Assembly: GCA_905142475.1 (NCBI GenBank)
Contig: LR990730.1
Location: 3,844,001 to 3,908,000 of the forward strand
DNA from: Xanthomonas hydrangeae
Lineage (GTDB): Bacteria > Pseudomonadota > Gammaproteobacteria > Xanthomonadales > Xanthomonadaceae
Length of the DNA: 64,000 nt
Reading direction: 5' to 3'
Shown here: positions 1 to 10,343 of the stretch, piece by piece
Layout: every line of letters begins with the position of its first letter
How positions within the stretch are numbered: the stretch's first letter is position 1
Program-made: the position numbers and the translations under genes
Notes under the pieces: generated by a model
What the model saw: only the letters and a program-made list of their open reading frames with translations
Database searches by the model: none
Told to the model about the DNA's origin: nothing

Positions 1-1
1 C

Positions 2-862
2 CGGCTGGTGGTGAGCAGCGCGGCCAGTGATATCGGCACCGGCACCTATACGGTGATGGCGATGATCGCCGCCGAAGCGTTGGGCCTGCCGTTGGAGCAG
101 GTCACTTTTCAGCTTGGCGATTCCACGCTGCCGGTCGCACCGATCGAGGGCGGCTCTTCGCATGTCACCACCATCGGGTCAGCGGTGGATGGCGTCTGCG
201 GAAAACTGCGCGCTCGGCTGCTGCGGCTCGCTCAGGCAGTGCCCGATTCGCTGTTTTCCAAGGCCAAACTGGACGAAGTGGTCTTTGCCGACGGCACACT
301 CGCATTGCGCGCCGATCCCAGCACCGCCATTGCATTGCCTGCGCTATTGCGTGCCGCACAACTTGAACAGATCGAAGACAAGTTCCTGCTGCTGCCCAAC
401 GTGTTCAAGCAGCGCAAATACACTCGCGCCACCCATGGTGCGGTGTTTGTGGAAGTGCGCGTGGACGAAGAACTGGGCACGGTGCGGGTAACCCGCGTGG
501 TCAGCGCGATCGCGGCCGGGCGCATTCTCAACCCGCTCACCGTGCGCAGCCAGATCGTCGGCGGCGTGGTCTGGGGGATCGGCCAGGCATTGCACGAACA
601 CACCCAGTCCGATCACCGCTTCGGCCGTTTCATGAATCACGATTTTGCGATGTACCACGTCTCGGCCAATGCCGATATCCACGACATCGATGTGATCTTC
701 GCCGACGAGGACGATCGCGTCGTCAGCAGCCTGGGCGCAAAAGGCGTTGGCGAGATCGGTTTGGTCGGTGTGTCGGCGGCGATCTGCAATGCGATCTTCC
801 ATGCCACCGGCAAGCGCATCCGCAGCACACCGATGACGCCGGACAAGGTAATGGCCGACTGA
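2..862 (+). CDS. Molybdopterin-binding subunit of a xanthine dehydrogenase/aldehyde oxidoreductase-family enzyme (C-terminal part)
   Basis: The reading frame is open to the left edge, so only about the last 286 residues are present. The sequence matches the C-terminal half of the large molybdenum-cofactor subunit of xanthine dehydrogenase/aldehyde oxidoreductases (PaoC/XdhA type). It carries the motif KGVGEIG near the end, whose glutamate is the catalytic base in this family, and the preceding GGVVWGIGQAL segment that lines the cofactor pocket. These enzymes hydroxylate aldehydes or N-heterocycles and pass electrons through FeS and FAD subunits, which should lie just upstream of the window. 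The terminal sequence (RIRSTPMTPDKV) is a normal family end, so the gene is not truncated at the 3' side. Substrate cannot be inferred. Confidence 0.9.
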   Translation, partial: RLVVSSAASDIGTGTYTVMAMIAAEALGLPLEQVTFQLGDSTLPVAPIEGGSSHVTTIGSAVDGVCGKLRARLLRLAQAVPDSLFSKAKLDEVVFADGTLALRADPSTAIALPALLRAAQLEQIEDKFLLLPNVFKQRKYTRATHGAVFVEVRVDEELGTVRVTRVVSAIAAGRILNPLTVRSQIVGGVVWGIGQALHEHTQSDHRFGRFMNHDFAMYHVSANADIHDIDVIFADEDDRVVSSLGAKGVGEIGLVGVSAAICNAIFHATGKRIRSTPMTPDKVMAD

Positions 863-1039
863 CGCCACCGGCTCCCGCGCCCGGATCTCGAACAGGTGCC
901 GCAACGGGGTGTGCAGATCTTGCGTGCCACGTGACGCGGCCCACGCGCCAGCGAAAAGCCGCTGTTCTTCTTGCACTGCATCACAGCTTTTCGCGCTTGA
1001 TCCGTTAGCGTCGTTGTCGGGCTGACGGGGACGGCAGGC

Positions 1040-3322
1040 ATGGGGGTTGATACTACACGGCGCAGGTTGTTGTTCGGCGCCAGTGCGTTTGCGTTACTGG
1101 CGCAGGTACCAGTGGGATTCGCCTTGCCACGCCGCGCGGCCAAGGCGTCTGCATTGATCGACGCGCTGATTGCGCGTATGAGCGTGGAAGAGAAAGCCGG
1201 TCAGCTGACGCTGTCCGGTTCGGCGCAGCAGACCGATGCCGCAGCGGCGGCCAATCCGATCAACGCCGTGCCCACGGCCGAAGGCCAGCTTGCAGCGGCG
1301 CGCGCCGGGCGGGTGACCGGCATCTTCAATGGTTCCAATGTGCTGTGGCATCAGCAATTACAGCAGGCCGCGCTGCAGAGCCGGTTGCAGATTCCACTGT
1401 TGTTTGCCGCCGATGTGATCCATGGCTTCACCACGGTATTCCCGGTGCCGCTGGCCGAGGCCGCCAGCTTCGAACCGGCGCTGGCGCAACGCACGGCACG
1501 TGCGGCCGCACTGGAAGCCAGCGCGGTCGGTATCGACTGGACGTTTGCGCCGATGGTGGATATCGCGCGCGATGCGCGTTGGGGGCGGTGTGTGGAAGGC
1601 AGCGGCGAAGATGTGCTGCTCGGCCGGCGGTTTGCGCAGGCACGCGTGCGCGGGTTTCAGGGCGATGGTCTGGATCACGCCGATGCGCTGGCGGCCTGCC
1701 CCAAGCACTTTGCCGCCTACGGTGCCGCCGAGGCCGGTCTGGACTACAACACCGTGGACATCTCCGAGCGCAGTTTGCGCGAGATCTACTTCCCGCCGTT
1801 CCAGGCCGCGTTCGATGCCGGTGCGGTGACCACCATGGCAGCCTTCAACGAGATCGCCGGCGTTCCGGCCACTGCCAATCGCTGGTTGCTGAGCGAGGTG
1901 CTGCGCGGCGAGTGGGACTACCGTGGCCTGGTGGTGTCCGACTACACCGGCGATCTGGAACTGATCGGGCACGGCTTTGCCAGCGATGCGCGCGAGGCGA
2001 CCAAGTTGGCGTTTCTGGCCGGTGTGGACATCAGCATGCAGAGTGGGCTGTATCTGCAGCATCTGCCGGAGCTGGTGGCCGCTGGCGAGGTCACGATGGC
2101 GCAGCTGGATGCCTCGGTGCGACGCGTGCTGCAGTTCAAGGCCGAACTCGGGCTGTTCGACAATCCGTTCTTGCGCATCGTGCCCTCACGTGCGCAGGCG
2201 CGGCAGCGGCGTCCGGAAACGCTGGCGCTAGCACGCGAGGCGGCGCGCAAATCCATCGTGCTGCTGAAGAACGATGGCGAGTTGCTGCCGCTCAAACGTC
2301 AGGGACAACGCATCGCGCTGATCGGCCCGATGGCACGCAACTGGGTGGATAGTGCCGGGCCGTGGACCTTGTTCGGCGGCGACGACAGCGGCAACGACCT
2401 GGCCACCGCACTGCGCGCGCGGCTGAGCAATCCCGATGCGCTAAACGTGGTGGAAGGCTGCGATTTCGAACACGGCCTGCCCGGCGGCGTGCAGGCGGCC
2501 GTCACTGCGGCAGCGGCTGCGGATGTGGCGGTGTTGGCGATCGGCGAGCCGATGCGTTACTCCGGCGAAGCGCAGTCGCGCAGCGAGATCGTCATTCCCT
2601 CCGTACAGCAATCGCTGCTGGCGGCGGTGGCGGCCACCGGCACGCCGGTGGTGGTGGTGCTCAGCAACGGCCGTGCACTGGTGCTCGATGGCCCGGTGCT
2701 CCAGGCGCCGGCGATCTTGGTCAGCTGGTTTCTGGGCTCGCAATCAGGCGCTGCATTGACCGATATCCTGTTCGGCGAGCACGGCCCGTCCGGACGCTTG
2801 CCGGTGAGTTTTCCGCATACATCCGGGCAGGTGCCCTATAGCTACGCGCACAAGCCCAGCGGCCGCGCCGACCCACGCCCGGATGCCTTGCAGCCGTTCA
2901 AGACCCGCTACCGCACCGCGCCCAATGCCGCGTTGTTTCCGTTCGGACATGGGCTGACCTATGGCCGCATCGAATACGGCGAGCTGCGCCTGAGCGATGC
3001 ACGGATGGCGCCGACCGGCAGCCTGCGCATCAGCGCGCGCATCCACAACCGCGGCACCCGCGATGCCGAGGAAGTGGCGCAGCTCTACATCCGCGACCGC
3101 AGCGCCAGCGTCACCCGCCCGGTGCGCGAGTTGAAGGACTTCCGCAAGCTGGCGGTGCCGGCAGGCGGCAGTGTGGTGGTGGGCTTCGAGTTGCGCCGTG
3201 TAGACCTGCTGTTCATCGGCCAGGGGCTGGCACCGATGGTCGAACCCGGCATGTTCGACGTGTGGGTGGCACCCTCTGCCGAAGCGACGGGCATGACTGC
3301 GAGCTTTGAGCTGCTGGCATAA
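1040..3322 (+). CDS. Glycoside hydrolase family 3 beta-glucosidase, Tat-exported
   Basis: A 760-residue GH3 enzyme. The N-terminus has a twin-arginine signal (TRRRLLFGASAFALL, residues about 6-20), which points to folded export to the periplasm or beyond. The N-terminal TIM-barrel domain spans about residues 40-350 with the nucleophile aspartate in the motif VVSDYTG (about residue 300). The alpha/beta sandwich domain starts at KSIVLLKNDGELLPL, and a fibronectin-III-like domain (about 660-745) closes the protein, as in BglX-type enzymes. It should remove glucosyl residues from the non-reducing end of beta-glucans or oligosaccharides. It stands alone, 177 bp after the molybdenum hydroxylase. 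Xanthomonads carry many GH3 paralogues, so the exact substrate is open. Confidence 0.92.
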   Translation: MGVDTTRRRLLFGASAFALLAQVPVGFALPRRAAKASALIDALIARMSVEEKAGQLTLSGSAQQTDAAAAANPINAVPTAEGQLAAARAGRVTGIFNGSNVLWHQQLQQAALQSRLQIPLLFAADVIHGFTTVFPVPLAEAASFEPALAQRTARAAALEASAVGIDWTFAPMVDIARDARWGRCVEGSGEDVLLGRRFAQARVRGFQGDGLDHADALAACPKHFAAYGAAEAGLDYNTVDISERSLREIYFPPFQAAFDAGAVTTMAAFNEIAGVPATANRWLLSEVLRGEWDYRGLVVSDYTGDLELIGHGFASDAREATKLAFLAGVDISMQSGLYLQHLPELVAAGEVTMAQLDASVRRVLQFKAELGLFDNPFLRIVPSRAQARQRRPETLALAREAARKSIVLLKNDGELLPLKRQGQRIALIGPMARNWVDSAGPWTLFGGDDSGNDLATALRARLSNPDALNVVEGCDFEHGLPGGVQAAVTAAAAADVAVLAIGEPMRYSGEAQSRSEIVIPSVQQSLLAAVAATGTPVVVVLSNGRALVLDGPVLQAPAILVSWFLGSQSGAALTDILFGEHGPSGRLPVSFPHTSGQVPYSYAHKPSGRADPRPDALQPFKTRYRTAPNAALFPFGHGLTYGRIEYGELRLSDARMAPTGSLRISARIHNRGTRDAEEVAQLYIRDRSASVTRPVRELKDFRKLAVPAGGSVVVGFELRRVDLLFIGQGLAPMVEPGMFDVWVAPSAEATGMTASFELLA

Positions 3323-3599
3323 GTGCGCCGCATTCGATCAGCCTGGCGGGCCGGATAACCTCCCCGCGACATGAAGGTCCTCCGCTTCCAGTGTTACCTC
3401 ACACCCGCGATATCGCCGCGCGTCAGGTGGGAGGTCAACGCGCGTCTGACGGACATGTAGCAAAGGAGATGCTCCCTGTCAGCAGGGTAAGCGGCCAAAA
3501 AGCTCCATGCGTTGTCACGAGAAGACAACGTTGCGCTTCATCTCGTCAATGTCGACTGACACTGCACGATACTGGCACTGCACGATACCGGTCAGTTGT

Positions 3600-6500
3600 T
3601 CACCCCTCTTCTGAGGTAATTTCGCTGCCGGCGACGTGCTGTTGCGGGGCATCTTCACCGGACAAATCTTTCAACGTGGTCATCATTACAGTACGTGCGC
3701 TGATGCCCCGATCACGCGCATGCGCCACTGCCTGTAGCACGGCACGTTGCTGCTCGTCGATGTTGCGCAGCGCTAGGACATCGTCAGCCAGCCGGGCGCA
3801 CAGGCTCTCTTTCAACGACACAATCTCTACGATGCGGTCACTGGTCGCATCCACCTTCTTCCTGGCGACGTTCATCTGCTGAACTGCATCGTGAAGCGCC
3901 TTGATGGCCCCTGCCTTGCCCTCCGCATCGACCGCCTTTGCGGCGTCCATCCCCTCAGCATGCCTGTCCAATGCCTGCAGCGCTTCGCGTCTAACCTCTA
4001 CCAGGCGTTCGGCACCTTCAAAATCCCTACGCTCTAAGTCAGAGACCCGACGCAGGTCATCAAGACGCGGCAGCAAGTCATCAAGCCTTTCGTCAACATC
4101 CCGGAGTTCTTGGTCCTGCACCTCATATACTTCTGCGGTCCGACGCAACAGAACGTCGACTGCAGACACCAGCGTGTGATCGCACTCAGCAGCGCGCTGT
4201 AGAAATTCCAAGGCATGCTGAACCGCCGCAATGTCCCTGTTCTCGCCGTGGCTGGCATCAATGTGGGTGAGGAAGTCGTCGTAGGCCTTGTCCGGCGCAT
4301 CGATTACTTGATGCACCGCGTCGCGATCGGCCTGCAGCAAAGAAAGCCTCTGACGCGGGCCAGACGGCGTGACAGACGCCTCGATCACGCCATCGTCTAC
4401 CGGTGCAAGTCTGGCCAGCAACCGATTGATGCGCTCGCCTACTTTCGCTTGTTGACTGCTTACTGCCTCCACCAAGGCGTCGTGCGCCAGATATTGCACT
4501 TCGGTTCGTTGGATCTGCTCCTCAAAGCGTGTCAGTTCGCGCGTCACGGCGCGCAGGTGCGGGCCGACCGGCAATACGCCCTTCTTGAGATGGTGTTCGA
4601 ATTCAAGGTCGCGCACCTCCTTCAGCCCAGGCCGTTCGCCGCGCGGAGAAGCCGGACCGGCTGCCGGAATATCGGCCTTCTGCCGTTGCCCGAGCGCCTG
4701 CACGCCAATCGTCTGCAAGGGGTCCAGCGCATTGCGCAATGCACGCACGCCTGCTTCGAGCACTTCAGCGCCCTCGATACGATCGTACAGCCCATAACGG
4801 AACTGGATCTCTGCTTCGAACAGTTGGTGAGACGCCACTGCCGTCGCTGCCATATTCAGGAGGGGCAAGCCGACGCGACTGGTTACCGGGTTTTCGTCAG
4901 TATTGTGCACGGCGATAGCCGCCAAACGGTAGAGACCCGGTGACCGCTGTGCGGCAATGAGCACATCACGCCACGCCATTGCACCTGCGGGCGCCGGCAA
5001 TCCCAGCGCGGCTGCGGCCTGCGCGTGCTGTTTGGCCTCCAGCGCATCGTTGATCGACATCATTGCCTGGGGCCGCATCTCGAACACGAAGCGGACCTGA
5101 TTCACGTTGGGAACGTCCTTGAACCGTTGCAATACCTCGCCCAACCCGGGAATCTTGCGACGCATCTCCGCAACGTCGCGCATCTTCTCGCCCAGCGCGT
5201 AATGGCCAATGGCATGGCTGACCACCGCGTCGAGCGATTCGCGCCCGAACATGTTGATCTCCACACGTGCGCCAGGAATGATGCGCGCACGCTGCTGGAT
5301 GGCAGCAGCGTCTTCTTGCCGCAACTGTTGCAGCATGTCGAGTACGGCCGCGCGCTCAGAGGGCGAGCCGCCTTTCCATAGTGACGACGTCTCCGCGAGG
5401 GTGGCTTGTTCAGCACGCGCACGTTGTTGCGCCAGCGCCGAACCCTCCAGCGCGGCGCCAGCTTCGATCGTACGCGCTTGCGCACCCTGGATACGTTCGA
5501 TCGCTTTCAGCAATACGTCCCGTCGATCGCCAGGCGTAGTCGGATATTTCATTCCGTCCAGTTCGGCCATGCTCTCAGGAAATACCTCTCCAAGCCGTTT
5601 CCGTACCGCGTCCCATGCCTGCGGGCTAACCGGCTGGGCGGCTTGCGTATCGAGCGTGCGCTTGTAACTTGCTGTCCCCAACAAAGGCCAGGTACGCGTA
5701 TCATCCAATGCCGCATTGGTGGGCAGTTGCACGTCGCTGGAGGCCACTCGCACCCCGGCCAACTGCAGATTGCCGGCACCGGTAACCGCATTGACCAGCC
5801 GTGCAAAATTTCGGCCAAGCACCGACGTCAATGCGCCAGAGAGATTGATGCCGCCACTAACCTCGGCAGTGATACCGATGCGGCCCTGGAACTCGAGTCC
5901 GATGATGTCTCGCCACGCATGGTCCAGATGCAGCTCCATCTGGCTCCATTGCACACCGGCCTGCGCCGTCATGCCGCACGGCAAGGAGGCCGAGACTGCG
6001 CTACGCGGGTTGCCGGTGCCGGCTGCGCCTGGCACGGCGCTGGGTGCGGCGGGCTGTCTTGGACCGTAAGGATGCAGCACCGCGAGCGGCTGTAAGGTCA
6101 GGTTGACGTTGAGCGATCCATTGGCATTGGTTTCGAACAGATCCAGGCCGATCGCGCCCTCGTCCACGCCTGCGCGCAGTAGCTTGGTGGTGTCGTCATC
6201 ATGACGATCAAACAACAGCCTGGCGAACTCAGGAATCGTCGATGGCGAGAGAATGACCGCTGCGCCCACGCCATGTTGGTAGGTACCGCCTGCGCTGAGA
6301 TTTGCCGCCCCGCCCCACGTCGCCGACAAGGTCCGTGCAGAATCCGCATCGTAGACATGTGCGCCGGTTCCTGGGCCAGGCCGCAGATCGATGCGTATAC
6401 CTGCCGTCCCTGACGCGGCTGCTTTGGCATGCCGCACGAAGAAGGCAACCAGTCCCGCATCGCCGTCCTTCGAGTCGCCGATGCGTTCGACGCCCAGCGC

Positions 6501-9500
6501 GTGGATGGCCTCGCCACCCATGCCGACGCTGACCGGATTGATATCCATCCATTGCGTAGAACCTAGCGAGCCGCGCAGCTCGGCAGAGCGCACTCTGCTC
6601 GTGAAGAACGTGCTGCGATTGAACAGGTCCTGCAACACATCGATCATGCGCGCAGCCATTTCGTCCGGGGCCGCGCCTGGCGACAGGCCGATGCTCTTGA
6701 GCAATTGCAGCTGACGCGCGCTTCCCGGGGTGGCGACTTCCTCGCGGAAGGTGGTCACTACATCGTCGAAGGCCTCCAGTTCCTGCCATGACGACAGACC
6801 CAGTTTCGCCAGGGCTCGCAGCCCGGATTGCCGCTGCCTTGCGTCGGCCGCTTCCAACGCCGCCACATCATCGACATCCAGCAACGCGTTGTACTCCATC
6901 AGACCTGCGAGCAGGCATGCACTGCGCAGGTCATGCGGATCACCCGACGCATCGGTGGAGCGACCATTCCGGATCGGCAATCTGACCCCGGCAGCCTTGA
7001 GGCGATGACTGACCTCGCGCAATTCGGCCAGTTGTGCTTGCTCCATAACGGTCAACGCTTGCGGATGCAACGACGCACCGCCGGCCATCGCGGCAATGCA
7101 ACGATCAAAGTGCGGCAACATGTCATCGCTGTCCTGCACCGTCGTGCGCATCACGGCCGAACGCGCCCGCCGCCAGAGCTCGGCGGCGCGATAACTCGCG
7201 GTTGAACTCGCGCGCTGGGTGCCCCCTCCGTCCGCCATCGAGAAATCGGCAGCAAGCATGCCCTCACGGAAGCCGATCTTGCGCAGATCGCGCAGCAAGT
7301 CAGCCAACGCTGTTTTACGCAGCGTCGTCAGCCGTTCGTACTGGCTCTGCGACAGCGCGGTAGGCTGGTGCGGACCTGCGGCACCGGCAATACGCACCTC
7401 TGCCAGTACCGGCAAGTTGTCGAACATCTCAAGCGCCAAAGACAGGACCTGCTCTGCCTCGGTACGGAAGCGGGCGAGCCGCTGTTGCTGCGTGGTAGGC
7501 GCGTATCCAACGCCAGTCCACCCGGCCACGGCACGCACAGTGCCACCGGCAACGTCAGTGAGCACCTTTACGAGCGCAGCGGCCTGCGCGCGACCGCTCT
7601 GTGCGAGCACCCGTGCATTCGAGCGCAGGCTCAGTGGATCGGTGGAGGTGGTCCCCAGCAACGTGGTGCTGACCGCCGCATCGTGGTCCGGTGTCTTGAG
7701 ACGGCTTGCCTGCTGCCGATTGACCCATGCATTGGAGCCCGACTGGGTGCCGGAAACGGCCACGTCATCAGGCGACGCATGCGCAGCCACGCGTGCAGGC
7801 AAGCGGACCCCGTCGGCATCGGTCATCGCTGGCAGTACCGTGTGCCACTGCGCGCCGAGCCGTAACTGCAGCTGTCCGGTACGCGTGGCTCGCAGCGCAC
7901 TCGGGAGTGGCGAGGTCTGCGGCAACGTGACCGGAAAAGCCTCCCACCGGTCATGGTCGTCCGAAAGACGGTGCACGTGTGCAGATCCATCGCCGGGTTG
8001 GCTCAAGGCGTACAAGGCATCATCCAATCCCAACGCGATCGCGACAACGCCTTCCAGCGCGGGCAAGTCCCCGCTGTTTCGATCCGCATCGACCTTGATC
8101 AATTGCCCCGAGACGGTCATCACCACAGCGCTGCGATCTGCATGCACCGCCGCCTGCGCGATGTCTTCATCGAAGCGGGCGATCGGCAGGCAACGCACCT
8201 CCACCACGTCTGGCACCACGGCGAGCGGCCCACCCGAGGGTGTGCTAGGCGCCGCATGCGCAGCCAGCCAGGTGGTGCGCCCGGGAAGCTTGAGCTCGAC
8301 CAATCGGGGCGGTGCGGCCAGCAGTGCGAACACCGGACGACGATCGACAAAACCGTGTGGGCCGGTATGCAAAGAGACAACATCGGTCAGCGGCGCGCCG
8401 CCAGGAAGCATCAGCCGCTCCCATGGCTGGTTCGGCGCAGGCGAGTAATGCAGTACGCCGTCCAGATGTCCCAGTTGCGCGTGCCCATCGAGCACCACCC
8501 GCGACTGCATCGCCTCATCCGCAGGCATTTGCAGCCCCTCTCTGCGCATGAGCAACAACGGACGATCCAGCATGAACGCCGGCTGGAACTTCGCTTGCCC
8601 TGCCGGCCGCTGCAGCGAGATGCGACTGCCGTCGCGGTGTTCGAGCAGAAGATGCACGCTGTGATCGTTCGACAACCCCATGGAGGTCACCGCCCAGCCC
8701 TGCTCGCTGCCCATCGGGCGAGGCAACGTCAATCGCTCCGCGACAATTGGCCCGCTCCCGTGCATGTCGGCTTCATACACACGTCCCGCGTCATCAAGCA
8801 CCAAGGCAGCGGCATGCGCCAGCGGCAACACATCCACAGGCATCGCAGGTGTCGACTCGAAGGCCGGGCCGCCAGCTACCGGACGCGTCAGCTCCACGAC
8901 CCGGCCGGGCTGATCGTCATCGCAGCGGCGCAGTACGCCAGCATGGAGCATGCATGGTCTGCCGTCCGCATCGAACCGCAGCACGGCGCCTTCGGGCGTC
9001 GGGCCCAACGCGATGCACATCTGCTCGTTGCCTGCACGCCAGCACAGCTCGCCTGCACGGACGTACACACCGCCATCGGCCTGCCGACCAAGCATGCAGA
9101 GATGGGCAATCGCATCACATGCCGGTGGCAGCGGTACGGCTGCCCAGTGTCCGGACGCCTCGACACGGTGCAACTGGTTGGCACGCAGGGCGAAACATTG
9201 CCCGTCGGCAGCCTGCCAGATGCCGGTCAGCTGGCCGATCGGCGGATCGGCGAGCTGACTGGCGACCCGGTCGGCCGTCGGCGTAGTACCGGAGCGGCGC
9301 TCGACCGCCGGATGCACGGTAAGAGCTGCGATCAGCAAGCCGGGGATGGTGGTAAAGAAGGCCTCGTTGCGTGGCATGCGCGAGTCGTCACGATCCGGCA
9401 TGTAGCGCAACAGACGTCCGCCACCACCCAGATCGGATTCACTGTGAACGACGGGCCGACGGGCCAGACACTCGTCCATCAAGCTCATGACATCGCCGTC

Positions 9501-9836
9501 TGCGGTAGCCGCGCCCTCCAGGTGCATACGAGCCCGCCGTACACCATGCGATGGAACCTTCTGCACATGGAGCGCAGCATTGGCGGTCTTACTGGATGCC
9601 GCGCGCCGCGCCCGCGCAGGCAAGGCGTCCAGGATGTCGGCCGCAGTCTCGGTCTCGGGCGCAGGCCCACTCTGCGGTGAAGCCGTCGCTGGTTCTGCAG
9701 GCTCCGGCGTTGGCGTTTGTCGCGACTGACTCGAACGTGTGATCGAATACGGTGACGTCATTTGAATAGCCCAAAGATCTGGATAGTAGGCATCGGCATC
9801 TACTGACAGCGATCTTGCATTCTCTGCAACGGCCAC
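3600..9836 (-). CDS. xopAM: AvrE/DspE/HopR1-superfamily type III effector (XopAM-like), 2078 residues
   Basis: A giant protein with the architecture of AvrE-superfamily effectors: a disordered Pro/Thr/Ser-rich N-terminus, a long beta-propeller-like region (about 180-690) of repeated 30-60-residue units, a helical centre, a beta-rich C-terminal half (about 1080-1450) that in the family forms a channel-like barrel, and a coiled-coil-rich tail (about 1780-2040). Two WxxxE motifs, typical of the superfamily, are visible: WQELE (about residue 1015) and WSQME (about 1295). Such effectors are injected into plant cells and promote a water-rich apoplast. The longest frame begins at 9836; an ATG at 9761 (MTSPYSITRSS) looks more like an effector N-terminus, and neither has a clear ribosome binding site. 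A perfect PIP box lies at 10260-10284. The assignment to XopAM rather than another AvrE-like effector rests on remembered similarity to HopR1 and on xopQ lying nearby. Confidence 0.8.
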   Translation of the reverse strand: MAVAENARSLSVDADAYYPDLWAIQMTSPYSITRSSQSRQTPTPEPAEPATASPQSGPAPETETAADILDALPARARRAASSKTANAALHVQKVPSHGVRRARMHLEGAATADGDVMSLMDECLARRPVVHSESDLGGGGRLLRYMPDRDDSRMPRNEAFFTTIPGLLIAALTVHPAVERRSGTTPTADRVASQLADPPIGQLTGIWQAADGQCFALRANQLHRVEASGHWAAVPLPPACDAIAHLCMLGRQADGGVYVRAGELCWRAGNEQMCIALGPTPEGAVLRFDADGRPCMLHAGVLRRCDDDQPGRVVELTRPVAGGPAFESTPAMPVDVLPLAHAAALVLDDAGRVYEADMHGSGPIVAERLTLPRPMGSEQGWAVTSMGLSNDHSVHLLLEHRDGSRISLQRPAGQAKFQPAFMLDRPLLLMRREGLQMPADEAMQSRVVLDGHAQLGHLDGVLHYSPAPNQPWERLMLPGGAPLTDVVSLHTGPHGFVDRRPVFALLAAPPRLVELKLPGRTTWLAAHAAPSTPSGGPLAVVPDVVEVRCLPIARFDEDIAQAAVHADRSAVVMTVSGQLIKVDADRNSGDLPALEGVVAIALGLDDALYALSQPGDGSAHVHRLSDDHDRWEAFPVTLPQTSPLPSALRATRTGQLQLRLGAQWHTVLPAMTDADGVRLPARVAAHASPDDVAVSGTQSGSNAWVNRQQASRLKTPDHDAAVSTTLLGTTSTDPLSLRSNARVLAQSGRAQAAALVKVLTDVAGGTVRAVAGWTGVGYAPTTQQQRLARFRTEAEQVLSLALEMFDNLPVLAEVRIAGAAGPHQPTALSQSQYERLTTLRKTALADLLRDLRKIGFREGMLAADFSMADGGGTQRASSTASYRAAELWRRARSAVMRTTVQDSDDMLPHFDRCIAAMAGGASLHPQALTVMEQAQLAELREVSHRLKAAGVRLPIRNGRSTDASGDPHDLRSACLLAGLMEYNALLDVDDVAALEAADARQRQSGLRALAKLGLSSWQELEAFDDVVTTFREEVATPGSARQLQLLKSIGLSPGAAPDEMAARMIDVLQDLFNRSTFFTSRVRSAELRGSLGSTQWMDINPVSVGMGGEAIHALGVERIGDSKDGDAGLVAFFVRHAKAAASGTAGIRIDLRPGPGTGAHVYDADSARTLSATWGGAANLSAGGTYQHGVGAAVILSPSTIPEFARLLFDRHDDDTTKLLRAGVDEGAIGLDLFETNANGSLNVNLTLQPLAVLHPYGPRQPAAPSAVPGAAGTGNPRSAVSASLPCGMTAQAGVQWSQMELHLDHAWRDIIGLEFQGRIGITAEVSGGINLSGALTSVLGRNFARLVNAVTGAGNLQLAGVRVASSDVQLPTNAALDDTRTWPLLGTASYKRTLDTQAAQPVSPQAWDAVRKRLGEVFPESMAELDGMKYPTTPGDRRDVLLKAIERIQGAQARTIEAGAALEGSALAQQRARAEQATLAETSSLWKGGSPSERAAVLDMLQQLRQEDAAAIQQRARIIPGARVEINMFGRESLDAVVSHAIGHYALGEKMRDVAEMRRKIPGLGEVLQRFKDVPNVNQVRFVFEMRPQAMMSINDALEAKQHAQAAAALGLPAPAGAMAWRDVLIAAQRSPGLYRLAAIAVHNTDENPVTSRVGLPLLNMAATAVASHQLFEAEIQFRYGLYDRIEGAEVLEAGVRALRNALDPLQTIGVQALGQRQKADIPAAGPASPRGERPGLKEVRDLEFEHHLKKGVLPVGPHLRAVTRELTRFEEQIQRTEVQYLAHDALVEAVSSQQAKVGERINRLLARLAPVDDGVIEASVTPSGPRQRLSLLQADRDAVHQVIDAPDKAYDDFLTHIDASHGENRDIAAVQHALEFLQRAAECDHTLVSAVDVLLRRTAEVYEVQDQELRDVDERLDDLLPRLDDLRRVSDLERRDFEGAERLVEVRREALQALDRHAEGMDAAKAVDAEGKAGAIKALHDAVQQMNVARKKVDATSDRIVEIVSLKESLCARLADDVLALRNIDEQQRAVLQAVAHARDRGISARTVMMTTLKDLSGEDAPQQHVAGSEITSEEG

Positions 9837-10343
9837 GCGCGGCTATGCAGCAGGCGTGCGATTCCACGACGCCAGAAAATGCACGGGTTCGATCGCTGGC
9901 TGGAAATGCATCCGAACCGCTGCGATACCGGGGATGCACAAGGCATCCGACCGTTGAGGTGAAGCAGTGCTTACGTCACCAGCTGCGCAAGCCAAGGCAC
10001 AGTCACGCGGCCCGGCCCGGCCCGGCGAGACCATAGCGCGCGGTGTGTGCACGCGCACTGCTGGCCGAAACATGAGTATCGTGATCAATACAGACCGACA
10101 CCGGTACCGGTGCCTTTTCTACTATGTAGCGCATGCCCGTCTCCCTCCCAGAAGAGTTAACACATCGCGCAGGTGCATAGTGTCCTAAGCACCCTAGATA
10201 CCCAGCTCGGGTAAGTCTCTATTACCTTAGTTCGATTATTATGGTGCGCAAATGCACATGCGAAACACTGCGCGAATTGGCGAACCTTCTTGCCACTTAG
10301 ACAGCGCGTTGTCGTCCAACTGCGACATCTATCATCAAACAGA
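9837..10343. other. 507-bp non-coding leader/promoter region of the xopAM-like gene
   Basis: No convincing gene is seen on either strand. On the minus strand it contains the PIP box (10260-10284) and a -10-like element, and below them about 390-460 nt of untranslated leader before the effector start. Short frames across it have no ribosome binding site. Confidence 0.6.
10260..10284 (-). promoter_or_regulatory. Perfect PIP box (HrpX operator) for the xopAM-like effector
   Basis: Read on the minus strand, TTCGC (10284-10280), exactly 15 bases, then TTCGC (10264-10260). A YANNNT-type -10 element, TAAGGT (10229-10224), follows after 30 bp, the spacing required for HrpX-dependent promoters (30-32 bp). 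The nearest downstream gene on this strand is the effector whose longest frame starts at 9836, so the leader would be roughly 390-460 nt. Confidence 0.88.

Noticed and set aside
990..1014. PIP-like sequence TTCGC-N15-GTCGT upstream of the GH3 gene
   Set aside because: One half-site mismatch, and the -10 position would fall beyond the start codon 25 bp away, so it cannot be a normal HrpX promoter for this gene.
9843..10088. Minus-strand 81-codon frame in the xopAM leader as a leader-encoded protein
   Set aside because: No ribosome binding site; the peptide is basic and low-complexity, and it overlaps the effector start in another frame.
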